Below are positions 12,501-22,973 of a stretch of DNA of 64,000 nucleotides, in pieces (the first letter of the stretch is position 1; every line of letters starts with the position of its first letter). The DNA is from Balanoglossus misakiensis. Its lineage: Eukaryota > Hemichordata. Position numbers and translations under genes: made by a program. The stretch lies in contig JBECUI020000028.1 in assembly GCA_040954595.2 (NCBI GenBank), positions 1 to 64,000 of the forward strand, in the 5' to 3' direction. The notes beneath the pieces were generated by a model that did not search any database, had not been told where the DNA came from, and was given only the letters and a program-made list of their open reading frames with translations.

Positions 12501-15500
12501 CAGGACGCACAATGATGTACGTGCGGTAACCTAGGCCACAAACATGACACGTGTCGGGCTATAATTTATGCACACAGAAGCCATTAGATATAACAAAGCA
12601 AGTAGGGCTTCTGGGTCATTTTCCTTGATGATATAACACAAGAATTCCATACCTTGTCTGTACTTAATACGTATCGGGGGGGGGGACCACTGTACACAGT
12701 CTCTTTCATGATGTTTATGTACTTTATTCGCTACATTCTAAATGATATTTTTTGTGTTGGGCCATCTAGACATGAAGGGAGAACTCATTCAAGTATGTTT
12801 ATCTGAAAGCCTGCTTGTCTATCGCTATTTTGTTGCACGTAATTCAAATACAATTTCACGAAAAAAAAATTGGCTCTTTGCGTGCACTGCGCGTAAAAAA
12901 TAAAATATCAAACGCAAGCCCAGTAGAAATTCCAAATTACCTATGATATGATTTCATAATAAGTCTAAAGAAGCCAATCCCATTAACTTACAACTAAAAT
13001 TTATAGAAATCAGCCATACAGTGTACACTTTCTGAGAAATATAATTTTTTATCAAAATTGGTAAATATACCCCCAAAATACAAGACATTGCCCCCACAAA
13101 ACATTGACACTTTCATCATAGGTTTTGTAAATCATCATGACAACTCACCATGGAACCTTCAAATCAAATTTCAAAGCAACGGGGTAGAGGGTTCTGAGAA
13201 AGAGTTTTGACCAAAAATGGCAAAAATCACCCCAAAAATATACTATTGAATTCTACAAATTGATTTGACAAACACACATCTCTATGCCTACCAAATTTCA
13301 AAGCAATCTGACAAATGGTTTTACAGAAAAAAATTGATCAAAAAGGCAAAATTTGCACCAAAATTATAAATTTGCAAATTTTGCAGCAAATTTAAACAAA
13401 ACTTTGATAACTCACATCACCTATATGAAGCCCCATACTAAATTTCAAAGAAGTCAGGTCATCAATTCCAGAAAAGTAGATTTTTTACCAAAAATGTGGA
13501 AAAAGACAAAAAAATACATAAATTATAGAAAATTCAAACTATTAGTTCAAAACATACACAACTGTGTGAGGTTAATATAAGGTACATGCATACCAATTTT
13601 CAAATCAATATGACCAGTGGTTGTTGAGTTTCTGAGTTTTGGCCAAATTTACGTTTTTCCCAACAACTTCATTTGAACAAACTCCCATCTACAGCCCTGC
13701 CTGCATCTGCACACCAAATATCGAGGTTATATGCTCAGCGGTTTTCAAGTTTTTGATGTGAACGGACATACATCCATACAGACGCAACCGATCTCATGAG
13801 GTACCACCAGTATATACAAATGGGACCTAAAGATATTTCGGTGCAACTTGTAGACTGCATCATATATATATATATTGTGTTGTCGCCCAAATTGTGTGTG
13901 TGTGTGTGTGTGTGTGTGAGGGGGGGGGGGGGGGGTTCCCAATGTGCCCTTCCTATGATATCTGCAATAATTGTAGCCTAGATGGGATGATTGATCAAGC
14001 CCATAAGCGATCAACCAGCCCACCAAAGCTACAATTATTGCACCTATTCCTATGATAGCTGGATCCATAGGGTAAACTGTACAAAACAAATAAGTGTCAG
14101 TATAAAATGTGGTAACTTTTGGCGTTTGTTTCTTCCCACTGAATTTCGACATCGCAAAGTGATTTCAGATGTCAGTTTATATTTATAATAACATTACTGC
14201 CACTAAGAAATATGAATGAAGTTGCACAGTTCATATAAACATTACACCACTGGCAACTGTGCTATATCATGCCACTTTTATGACCCCTTTTGACCTCTAC
14301 ATCCTGGCTTTTTGTCGGTGTGAGTATACAATTTCGAGTTTACCAACCATGCTATTGAATCAATGCATTTTTTCTCATCCTTGAACAAAACTGGTGAACA
14401 TTGCCTGTTAGAAAAGGTTAGCTGTTCAACATTGAATGATGAATGATGTCAAACCAACAAATCACCAGGATGTAAGGTCACACAGGGGTCATGAAAGAGG
14501 CCTGTAAGATACTCTTGTTCTCTGCCCACTTTCTAACCCTGCTGTCACTACCAGCAGCAGGAATGGGACAGGGGACCAGGCTATATCTATAGGACTGTTT
14601 GCTAACATTAAGTGTGTTTACTTGAGTAAGTTGGGTACTATAAAAAGAATTGTCACCATTACTGTAGGGGGAGACATGAGTCTACCTGGTTGATTTATAT
14701 TTTACATAATGTGCTTAGATTAATAGAAATAATTTATGCATAGTTACTTAGGAACACTTCCATAACTAGTCTGCATTTTGCCTCTGCCAAATAGTAAAGA
14801 AAAAACATCAGAGAATAGGCAGAGTAGAAACTAAACTGCACTCTCCTAAATATAAAATGGTTTACCCCTAAGTCTAATGTGATGCATAGTGTGATTCAAT
14901 CTGTGTCAATAAAATTGCAACCACATCAGTGTTCAGTGAAAACAGTATGTGACATACTTTTCCACCTGACCAAATCTATTAGAAACACATTTTTTAAAGA
15001 AATTGTTTTAAAGGGGCAGCTGCTATGACATTTGGGATTAATAGAATCTCACACTCCCAAGGACCTGGGATCGTATTTCTCACACGAGTTGGGGATTTTC
15101 TGTCACACACGAGCCGCAGGCGAGTGTGGGACAAAATATCCCTGACGAGTGTGAGAAATACGATCCCAGGTCCTTGGTGTGTGAGATTATTTTTCTCACA
15201 CGGTCACAAATTAGCCAAATTCGTTAAAACATTGAATAAATGACTCTGGAACTGTCGTCTGGGGGCACGTTATAGTTCTGTGCCTGTAATACACATCACG
15301 CCATTGGATAACATTTAGTGCGCGAAGAGAAAGAACTCTTTGTCAACCAATCAGCGCTCGCGTCATATACAGCTTTCGATTCAGTGAGAGTGTGAGAATA
15401 ATAGAATCTCACACTCCCAAGGACCTGAGATCGTATTTCTCACACTCGTCGGGGATATCCTATCCCACACTCCCAGCGGCCAGCAGTGTGAGAAATTAAA

Positions 15501-17271
15501 TACAGTAAAACCTGTCTGAACCGAACACTGAAGGCACTGAAGAAATTGTTCAGTTTACAGACATTTCCAGTTTGTAAAGGTTCTTTTAACATGTGATTCT
15601 ATGTCGAAGGTACTGAAAAGGTGTTCAGTATAGACAGGTTTCCAGATTAGACAGGGTTTGGTTTTGACAGGTTTTACTGAAGGTTGAAAATTAATTCTAT
15701 GTGGCCACTGAAGATTCTTGTGCTACTCCCAACAATATGTTGAAACCCACAATTGATGTATAAAATACCATCCACTAAATATTTAAATGTCACCAAAAAC
15801 ATTTTACTCTAAATAAATAAATATATTCTATAAAAACATATTTTTAGACATGTTGCATATTTACGTAACAGTAGTAAAAAAATGTGAATGATAACATTAC
15901 ACATTCACGGGCTATGTTGACAAGTGAAGTATAAATGGGTATATTAGCATGCTGTTTGGAGTAGAACAAGAAATTCCCATTGATACTCAGAACAAAAATA
16001 TATGTACATCAATTAAAGCCAAAAGTTACAGCTAATGTCCCGTTAAGTGCATTGTAATTCAGAAAACTTCTGGAGCAGTGAATAAATCCTACTATTCCTA
16101 GTATATCAGAAGTTTTTGTCATTTTAAAAATCAAGCTAGTTGCTTTAAAAAAAAATGAGACACTACTTTGTACAAAAGTTATGACAGCTTGCATTCACGC
16201 AGATTTGAGCCAGACATCTCAAAGCGTTAACAAAAAAACATAGAGCATACTGTTTTTGCGAAGGTAATTTAAATTGCTTGTTACGTGATAGTAGTGAAAA
16301 CAATGGTGACATTGAAGTAACCGAAATGTTCTCCTATATCAAGCTTTCAGAGATAATTAACAGAGAAATGTTTATTTCAAAAAGTGAATGTCTTATTTTT
16401 TAGCTTATACAGTCACAGTATGTAATAGAGGGACTGTGATATAGTGCACTGGTTTGGCTGTTGTTTCACTACAGATTTTTGTGGTGGGGGTCACGGGTGG
16501 GTCTATGATGGGGGAAACCAGCATAGAACCCCCCCCCCCTCCACCCTCCCCCTAGCTGTGTTTCCATAGAGATAATGTAGTACTAAATGTGACATTATTA
16601 TATGACTCAGAAGGTCACATAGCTCTGCGTACAGGTCTGTGTGTTCCCGGCTGTATGCAGAGCTAAAGGTCACACAGAGAAACCACACGACAGAGATCTC
16701 ACCATCTCAAAAAGCTGACTCTGAAAAGCATGTAAAAGAATTAAGACTGGCTTACCTGTAGGAGGACCTGTGTCACACATCTCTGCCCGCCAAGGTCTTG
16801 CCAACGACCCTGGCGATGTCTGTCATCTAGTCTTGCTCCAAGCGATGCTAATCACACTGGCGGCGCGTCATACTCATGTTCCTTTCCTTTATCTACAGGC
16901 ACGGCGACTGCCGTAAAGCCAAGTCATCACCGGACTCATCATATCTGATATACTTCCCTGGCCGGTCGGGGCAACACCGACGTCACGATAAAACGTCGTA
17001 GGTCCCGTGGCAACACCGTAGCTACACCCTAATGAGAGAGAATGTCTAGTGATCTGAGTGACGGCAACTGATCCAGGATCTCAATCACTCACCCGGCTCT
17101 GTCAGTGTCATGGCTCTCTCTCTCAACTACGGTGCGACCTGTGATGACGACCACCTCGCAAAGTTCTGCCAAGCGCCGCCGCGTCCCATGTAGAAAGGTT
17201 GCGAAACCCTTTGAAAACACTGCCAAGAATGCTCCATTATCCGAAATATGTTCTTTCACTGACGTCTCCAC
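9506..17271 (-). CDS. Unrecognised minus-strand gene, partial exon model (three exons supported)
   Basis: Three exon-like blocks share strand and good splice sites. A possible first coding exon is 17271-17091 (starts METSVKEHIS, ends before GTGAGT in phase 2). The second is 11804-11703 or so (codes LLSGAGEKYGMISEGL, preceded by TTTCAG); its one-base start phase matches exon 1. The third is about 9620-9506 (codes RTNIETLYIDLNSPPYPLPS, preceded by TATACAG, ends before GTAAGT). The second-to-third join is out of phase, so at least one exon between them is missing from my model. A further donor site at 16755/16754 suggests an alternative 5' leader exon. The encoded protein is not recognised and the 3' end was not found. 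The intron stretches are filled with small mobile elements. Treat the span as a locus, not as a finished CDS. Confidence 0.35.
10068..10220. repeat. Inverted repeat with about 50-bp arms
   Basis: The left arm (10068-10119) and right arm (10170-10220) are near-perfect reverse complements, beginning AATATTGAAGGTCAGAATGC. Both arms read as the same peptide-like string (NIEGQNAFDE) on opposite strands, so it may be an inverted duplication of a short coding scrap. Confidence 0.75.
10655..11487. mobile_element. Palindromic MITE (TTAAAGGGACAAAGTCTCTC ends), nested copy 1
   Basis: The left end TAAAGGGACAAAGTCTCTCT mirrors the right end near 11455-11487 (GGCAGCGAGGGAGAGAATTT then GTCCCTTTA). Its right half matches the copies at 45.9 and 54.7 kb. 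The copy has itself been invaded by another repeat at about 10690-10960. Confidence 0.65.
10690..10960. repeat. Interspersed repeat, paired in inverse with 13640-13835
   Basis: Shared phrases include CACATCAAAAACTTGAAAAC and GATGGGAGTTTGTTCAAATG, in reverse complement at 13640-13835. In both places the repeat runs into a long tract of 'sequence CCAAATTTCAAAGCAAT'-type phrases. The two copies enclose about 3 kb. Confidence 0.6.
11554..13640. other. Non-coding stretch with repeat-derived sequence
   Basis: Apart from the exon near 11.70-11.80 kb, no coding signal is seen. 12183-12310 is similar to 27155-27285 (shared GGAGGCTGATGAAATAGGTG-like core), so it is an interspersed repeat. 12990-13640 repeats phrases such as CCAAATTTCAAAGCAAT and is a degenerate copy of the repeat arm that follows it. 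Confidence 0.5.
13640..13940. repeat. Inverse partner repeat plus (GT)n and poly-G tract
   Basis: 13640-13835 is the reverse complement of the 10.69-10.96 kb repeat. It is followed by an (AT)n run, a (GT)n run near 13893-13918 and a G run to 13935. The adjacent 13935-14070 segment also forms an imperfect hairpin around CTACAATTATTGCA. Confidence 0.65.
14190..15030. other. No gene recognised
   Basis: A/T-rich sequence without long open frames, splice-site pairs or obvious repeats that I can support. It probably lies within an intron of the minus-strand locus. Confidence 0.4.
15036..15497. mobile_element. Fold-back element with two palindromic ends
   Basis: 15045-15195 is a near-perfect palindrome built on TCACACTCCCAAGGACCTGG and its complement. 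The same left half recurs at 15402-15495. The central 200 bp between them is unique. The composite looks like a fold-back MITE or a solo-plus-partial pair. Confidence 0.65.
15503..15679. mobile_element. Short MITE, CAGTAAAACCTGTC inverted ends, 177 bp
   Basis: The ends CAGTAAAACCTGTC and GACAGGTTTTACTG are perfect inverses, and TA precedes the left end. It shares its termini with the element at 10539-11553. It contains no ORF. Confidence 0.7.
15680..16750. other. No gene recognised; C-run and short imperfect repeats only
   Basis: A/T-rich. A C-run is at about 16531-16538. A short inverted pair (GTCACATAGCTCTGC / GCAGAGCTAAAGGTCAC) occurs near 16614-16672. No supported coding sequence. Confidence 0.4.
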
Positions 17272-17646
17272 TCATGAGAAATTTAAAAAAGGGGCGTAAC
17301 ACGCTGTTGTAAAAGATCAGCTGATTCGCGACCAAAACATTCACGATTGACCCTTGACCTAGGATAGTCCTGTACCCTCGATCCAGCGCCAGCTAAGTTG
17401 GCGTTGTTAAAATAATTATTAGGTAAACAGCCATCACTATAAGCTATAGATGTAATTCAGTAAACCAAAATCTTTAAAAATATATGTTGTCAAGAACAAT
17501 TTATAGACCAAGGCCATGGCCAGAGGTACATCCGAAAAATACCAACTGTACATGGTTATTCTTGTATAACCTTTGACCCCGATTTGTAAACAGTGCTGCA
17601 TGTTTGAAGTATCGCTCTTAAAAATTGAGATTCACCTGATGCAGTG

Positions 17647-17652
17647 GTTTTA
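17647..17652. repeat. Target-site duplication, left copy (GTTTTA)
   Basis: The six bases immediately outside the left terminal inverted repeat match those outside the right end at 25919-25924. Confidence 0.85.
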
Positions 17653-17697
17653 TATGAAAGCCAGTTGGGGACATGTACATACGCAATAAATAAAAAA

Positions 17698-18034
17698 TTA
17701 TCTCGAGATCTCGAGATAATTCCATTCGTTTTCCTGACTTTTTATTTTTTTATCTCGAGATCTCGAGATAATTCCATTCGTTTTCCTGACTTTTTATTTT
17801 TTTATCTCGAGATCTCGAGATAATGCTATTCGTTTTCCTGACTTTTTATTTTTTTATCTCGAGATCTCGAGATAATTCCAATTCGTTTTCCCGACTTTTT
17901 ATTTTTTTATCTCGAGATCTCGAGATAATTCAAGTTCGTTTTCCCGACTTTTTATTTTTTTATCTCGAGATCTCGAGATAATTCCAATTCGTTTTCCCGA
18001 CTTTTTATTTTTTTATCTCGAGATCTCGAGATAA
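17698..18034. repeat. Left terminal satellite: 7 units of about 52 bp with a 22-nt palindrome
   Basis: Each unit contains TTATCTCGAGATCTCGAGAT plus AA, a perfect palindrome, followed by ATTCCATTCGTTTTCCTGAC and a T-rich spacer. Copies begin near 17698, 17749, 17802, 17854, 17908, 17960 and 18013. Confidence 0.95.
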
Positions 18035-18035
18035 A

Positions 18036-18202
18036 TTTGTCTTAAAGAGGGCGGGTGTATTGGTACGGAGACTGTCCAGAGAGGGCGGTGTATCGGTACA
18101 GAGAATATGGCGTTCTTTTACTAGCTTGACCTAGTACCAGGACTTTTCGTCGGATTCTGCCTTACATGCTGCATCGTATCTTATCAGACTGACTGAGTGT
18201 TG
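18036..18202 (+). promoter_or_regulatory. Inner left terminus with probable 5' leader exon of the HECT-type gene
   Basis: A splice donor (GTGTTG then GTAAGT) follows 18202. An acceptor (CCTTACAG) ends at 19463, just before the start-codon exon, which suggests a leader exon ending at 18202. The start of transcription is not visible; it must lie in or next to the terminus. Confidence 0.45.
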
Positions 18203-18834
18203 GTAAGTTGAGATTTTACCTCCTTCTCATAACCGTTAGATTTGTCGTACACGTAACATGACCACACGATGCACAATTTGTACTGGTTTGTGATGTGGCA
18301 ATCTATTGAGTCGCCTTGCACGTCAAGCGTCATCATGATCATGCCAAACACGATCGACGCGACGTTGACAATGTGCTGCATGCAATAGGTTGACTGAGAC
18401 GTTCTTGTCAGTATCTCGTACTCAACTTAACTTGCTTGATTTTTGATTCATGATGTAACATATGCCATCAATATATATGTATATATATGCCATCACAACT
18501 TGAGGCTAACTCTGGCCTTATGCCGCGCTGTTTGAAACATATATCATACATGATTCAACTTGTGTGTGGGGCGGATAGTTACATCGCCTAGGATCAAGTT
18601 GCCATAACTGGATTCTTCCAATAAATAAATGCACTTTAACTTGATCTTGAATATTAAACAATGCAATGTTAACATCAGTACAGCTGCTGTGATTTATTTT
18701 ACTTTGCTTCAGTCTGTGATTATGACACAGACAAATGTGAGTGTGTATGGTGACCTCAGTACATCCAAGGTCAAACGTCAACAACTCTTCAGTTGATATG
18801 AAAGTTTCAAACAAAAAAATTAAAGCAAAATAGG

Positions 18835-18836
<2 letters not shown>

Positions 18837-18898
<62 letters not shown>
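18837..18898. repeat. (GT)n microsatellite, about 29 copies
   Basis: An uninterrupted GT run in the leader intron of the HECT-type gene, followed by imperfect GTCTGT repeats. Confidence 0.95.
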
Positions 18899-18899
<1 letters not shown>

Positions 18900-19087
18900 T
18901 GAGTGTGTATGTGTCTGTCTGTGTCTGTCTCTATGTATTAATGAGTGTGTGTGTAATGTTTGTGCACATTGATTGACTTGATTTAATATTGAAGATTTAA
19001 GCACCGATGGCATTTATTACAAAGAGTTATATTATTATCAATAGAGTCCAAGTTGAAGTCTTAATCACTCCCTAAATTATTTTAAAT

Positions 19088-19235
19088 TGTATGTATGTAT
19101 GTATGTATGTATGTATGTATGTATGTATGTATGTATGTATGTATGTATGTATGTATGTATGTATGTATGTATGTATGTATGTATGTATGTATGTATGTAT
19201 GTATGTATGTATGTATGTATGTATGTATGTATGTT
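19088..19235. repeat. (GTAT)n microsatellite, about 36 copies
   Basis: A nearly perfect tetranucleotide array in the leader intron. Long open frames across it in several frames are only repeat translation. A shorter copy lies at 19689-19762 in the next intron. Confidence 0.95.
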
Positions 19236-19496
19236 GACAATTGAGAAGTTTCCTCATCAAAAATTCTGAACAAAATTCTTGCTTCACTGTAATTTTTGGT
19301 GAAATATCAACTTTATTCAAGGTGAGAAAGTAGATAGTTTTTCTTTCTGAGATAATATTCTCAAATTTCCCAAACTGTTCATAAAAATCAAGTTGATGCA
19401 TTATTTCATGCTTGTCTTTAGGTACATCAGTTTTGATTTAACTGTTGTTGATTTTCCTTACAGAAAAATATTACTTAAGCAAACAGATCAGACAAA

Positions 19497-21990
19497 ATGG
19501 CAGAAAAACTATATGAATTTCTTAGACGACGCAGAGTGCCTGAAGAGGAAATTGACAGACTTGAACAGGAAAAGGTAAATTTTTTATTAGTTCTTGTTGC
19601 ATATATGTAAATATGGCTAAATGAGCTTTAAGGCTAGTAGGTGGAAAAATATTCATTGACAGTCTTTCCATCTTTGTTTGTTTGTTTGTTTGTATGTATG
19701 TACCCGTATGTATGTATGTATGTATGTATGTATGTATGTATGTATGTATGTATGTATGTATTTAGCGAGACCCCCCGCACCCTCTGCCCATATGCATGCA
19801 CTAAGATTCCATGTGCTTTAAATTGATTTTCAGATTGATCCATCGGTGATCCTCTTAATGGATGATGAGATGTTATCTAAGTATTTGACATCTTATGGGG
19901 ACAGAGTTGCTGCTGTGGACTTCTCTCGCAGATTATTTTGTACTGTTCCAGACAGAGAGAGCAGGAAGTCAGAACTACTGAAAAAAATAAGACAAAAATT
20001 TAGCCTTCGAAATGGAAAGCAGAATAGTGTATCAGATGACAAGGGAGAATCAAGTAAAGGTAATCGTGGACAAGCCTCAACTAGACCAAGACCATTTGGT
20101 AATACACATGCAGCAAAAATAAAGCGGAAAATTGAAATAGGATGGCTTGATTTTGATTTCATTGAAAAAGAATACAAGCAAGTTCGAGCCAGAAAAGGTG
20201 GTGGAACAAGGTGTATATCAGTAAGTAAGTCGAGCACGAAAGCTGATCTCCTGACTACAGGAAAAGATTTGTTTTTCCCCAACGGCGTATCACAGCGAGG
20301 AGACATGGACAGTTATCATGTTGACATAAGAGATTCAGGAGAAAGAACAATTGATGAAACAAGCACCGTTGGCGAATTGTATGAAGTAACTGGATTTAGA
20401 ATGCTCCGCTTCTACATTATGACAAAGAGAAAAGACTGTGAACAGGTAGTGAAACCTAAAAAGAAGAGCAGACAAACAAGTAAGCAGTCACAATTAGAAT
20501 CAGTGTCATTGTCAGATGACAGCAGTGATGCTGATCTACCTGATCCAGGACTTGATAGGCATGTGCCAGTTCCACCGGCAAAGACGAGACAAGCAAGCAA
20601 GGGACAGTCACAAGCTCTTCCACAGGAATCTATTGATATGTTGTCTGATGAGAGCAATGATGCAGGTGTACCAAGTGCAGGAAACCACAATAAGCATATC
20701 CTAGATACAGTTCACCATGATCATGGTATGCCCAGTTGTAGCAGATTCCAGTCTGAACCCATCCCTGACGTAGGTTCTGAAGTCACATTAGAGACAGTCG
20801 ATTCTGATGCAGAACCACTGGTGATTAGTGATAATGATTCAAACATTGTTCAGTTTGGATCACGGGGTTCCAATAGTAACTCAGCAGAAAGCCTTGATTC
20901 TACATTGCCGTTCTTTGAAAATGATGAACCTGTTAGCCAATCCCAGCCCCAAGACACTACCAGTCATATCAGTGAAGATCAAGACCCAGTGGAGACTAGA
21001 ACACTTGTAATACACAGGAGTGATGTTTTGAATGACATGATTTCAGAATTCTCAGATCCAAAGATTATGGCATGTCCTATCAATGTGGCCATGGTTATGC
21101 CAGGAGGTAATATTGAGCGTGGTAGTGGTAGTGGAGTTGTGAGAGACTGTTTTACAAGTTTTTGGTCCGAGTTCTATGAATGTTGCACAGTTGGAAAGAA
21201 TTGCCGGGTGCCATTCATTAGGCATGATTACCCAAGAGAAAAATGGGAAGCTGTAGCAAGAATAATCATGAAGGGTTGGAAGGAAATGGATTACTTCCCT
21301 ATTGAGTTTGCAAAGCCATTCATGGAAGAAGTAATGTTTGGAGACCAGAAGTGTGAAGAGGCAAGTCTACTTCAAGTGTATTATCACTTCCTGTCTGAAT
21401 CGGACCGTGAAGTATTTGAAGCTGCAATGAAGAACTTCCAAGAAGTAGAAGAAGATGAGTTAATTGAAGTGTTAGACCGACATGACTGTAAAAGACTGCC
21501 AACCAAAGAAAACATTGGATCCATTCTGCACGAAATAGCGCATAAAGAGATAGTACAAGAGCCAATGTTTGTCATTGATAGTTGGCGACCAATCTTACAG
21601 CCATTAGGCAAACAAATTGGCAAAGAGAACTTGGATAGACTGTATAATGACAAGAAACCAACAACAAAGAAAGTCCTACAACATCTTCAAATCGCCGAAT
21701 GCTTGAATAATGATGAGAGGGCTGTTGCTAATCACTTAAAACGATACATCCGTGAACTTGAGCAAAGTACTCTAAAGAAGTTCCTGAGATATTGCACTGG
21801 TTGTGACATAATGACAGCAGAGCCGATTCAAGTGTCATTTGTTAAACTTGATGGTTTACAACGTCGTCCAGTTGCTCACACATGTGGCAATGTGCTTGAA
21901 CTGCCATTGTCATATGCCAACTTCGTAGAATTCAGAAGTGAGTTCAATGCAGTTTTGAACAGTGGTTTTTGGGACATGGATATTATTTGA
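19497..21990 (+). CDS. SAM-like / HECT-type E3 ligase-like protein of the transposon, 744 aa, 2 coding exons
   Basis: Coding exons are 19497-19574 (MAEKLYEFLRRRRVPEEEID...) and 19834-21990, joined in phase 0. Residues about 1-60 look like a SAM-type helical domain. Residues about 205-430 are Ser/Asp-rich linker with a repeated DDSSDADLPDPG / DESNDAGVPSAG pattern. Residues about 435-744 resemble the HECT-like region of G2E3-type proteins. The N-lobe-like part has GSGSGVVRDCFTSFWSEFYE. The C-terminus has RRPVAHTCGNVLELPLSY, which keeps the HTC motif with the putative catalytic Cys near residue 710. HECT ligases pass ubiquitin through this Cys. The gene has no stop or frameshift and lies convergent with the integrase gene. 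Its role in the element (host-protein turnover or regulation) is inference. Confidence 0.8.
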
Positions 21991-22378
21991 GACCATTGAT
22001 ATTGTTTCCATTGGTAGAACAGCAATGGTGAGTTATTACATGAATTAAAGGGACAATATTGTTGTGTTTGGCTTACATTGATAGAAAGAATACAGGGAAT
22101 ACTTGTGTAAAGTCACTTGGTATGCAAAGTAATGATTATGTCAATGATGAACCTGACGTGTCAGAAGTCACCTCTTTGCTGCATGGAAGAGGTGAATTTA
22201 TGTGGATTCATTAAGGGATGCGCCTGTAACTTTGCACTATTTTCAGTGTTTTCTTTAAATGTTCATACAGTTGCCATTTACTGTCATATTTCCTACAAAT
22301 TGTTTTATCATTGATTACGTTAAATGTTTACACATATTATCTAATATATGGAGAAGCTAAATACTTGATGTGTTATTG

Positions 22379-22446
22379 CAGCCTGTTGTGGGGAGTTATT
22401 CAGTTACTTATTCAGCCTGTTGTGGGGAGTTATTCAGTTACTTATT
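22379..22446. repeat. Perfect 34-bp tandem duplication in the 3' UTR
   Basis: Two adjacent identical copies of a unit beginning CAGCCTGTTGTGGGGAGTTA lie between the HECT-type stop codon and its poly(A) signal. Confidence 0.9.
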
Positions 22447-22852
22447 CAGTTACTATGTGACACAGTGTGTGACATAATGGTTAAAGCACAGGATGACCAG
22501 GCTTGGTTATTGGTGTAGATATAATGTAAACAAACAACTAGGAGTAGTCTCTGTTCCACTCTACCAAAGAAGATCAGTGCTTTACTTGTCACTTATCGTC
22601 TGTATACTTAGTTTCTTTATTAACATGTTTGTTTGTTTGTTTACATATTTACATCTACAACCAAGCCTGGGCATCATGTGGTTTTAAGGTGCAAACAGTT
22701 GAGCCACAAAGTTGTTGTATTTCAGCTTTTATTTGCGGTGACAGTATTAAACTTTACAGAATTAGATCTAACATTAACACAAAGTCTGTGCCATAGTTTC
22801 ATATTACTTCAGTGTTGAAGATGAACAATATTGTCATTATGTTCTGAAAGTT

Positions 22853-22858
22853 AATAAA
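22853..22858 (+). terminator. Poly(A) signal of the HECT-type gene
   Basis: AATAAA is followed by GT/T-rich sequence. It lies about 115 bp before the opposing integrase stop codon, consistent with tail-to-tail genes. Confidence 0.55.
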
Positions 22859-22973
22859 ACTTTGTTGTGTTGACAAATATCTTGCTTTAATTCATCCAGT
22901 TCCTTGCATGGAAGTGACATTGTTGTTGTTGTTTGGGTGATGTATAATAATTTCCTTTTACAGTAAGGTCTTG

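Noticed and set aside
13745-14152. Membrane protein starting MDPAIIGIGAIIVALVGW
   Set aside because: The hydrophobic stretch lies in one arm of an imperfect inverted repeat and runs into a (GT)n/poly-G tract. No splice partner was found.
19072-19401. Open frames made of (YIHT)n or (YVCM)n
   Set aside because: Translation of the (GTAT)n microsatellite.
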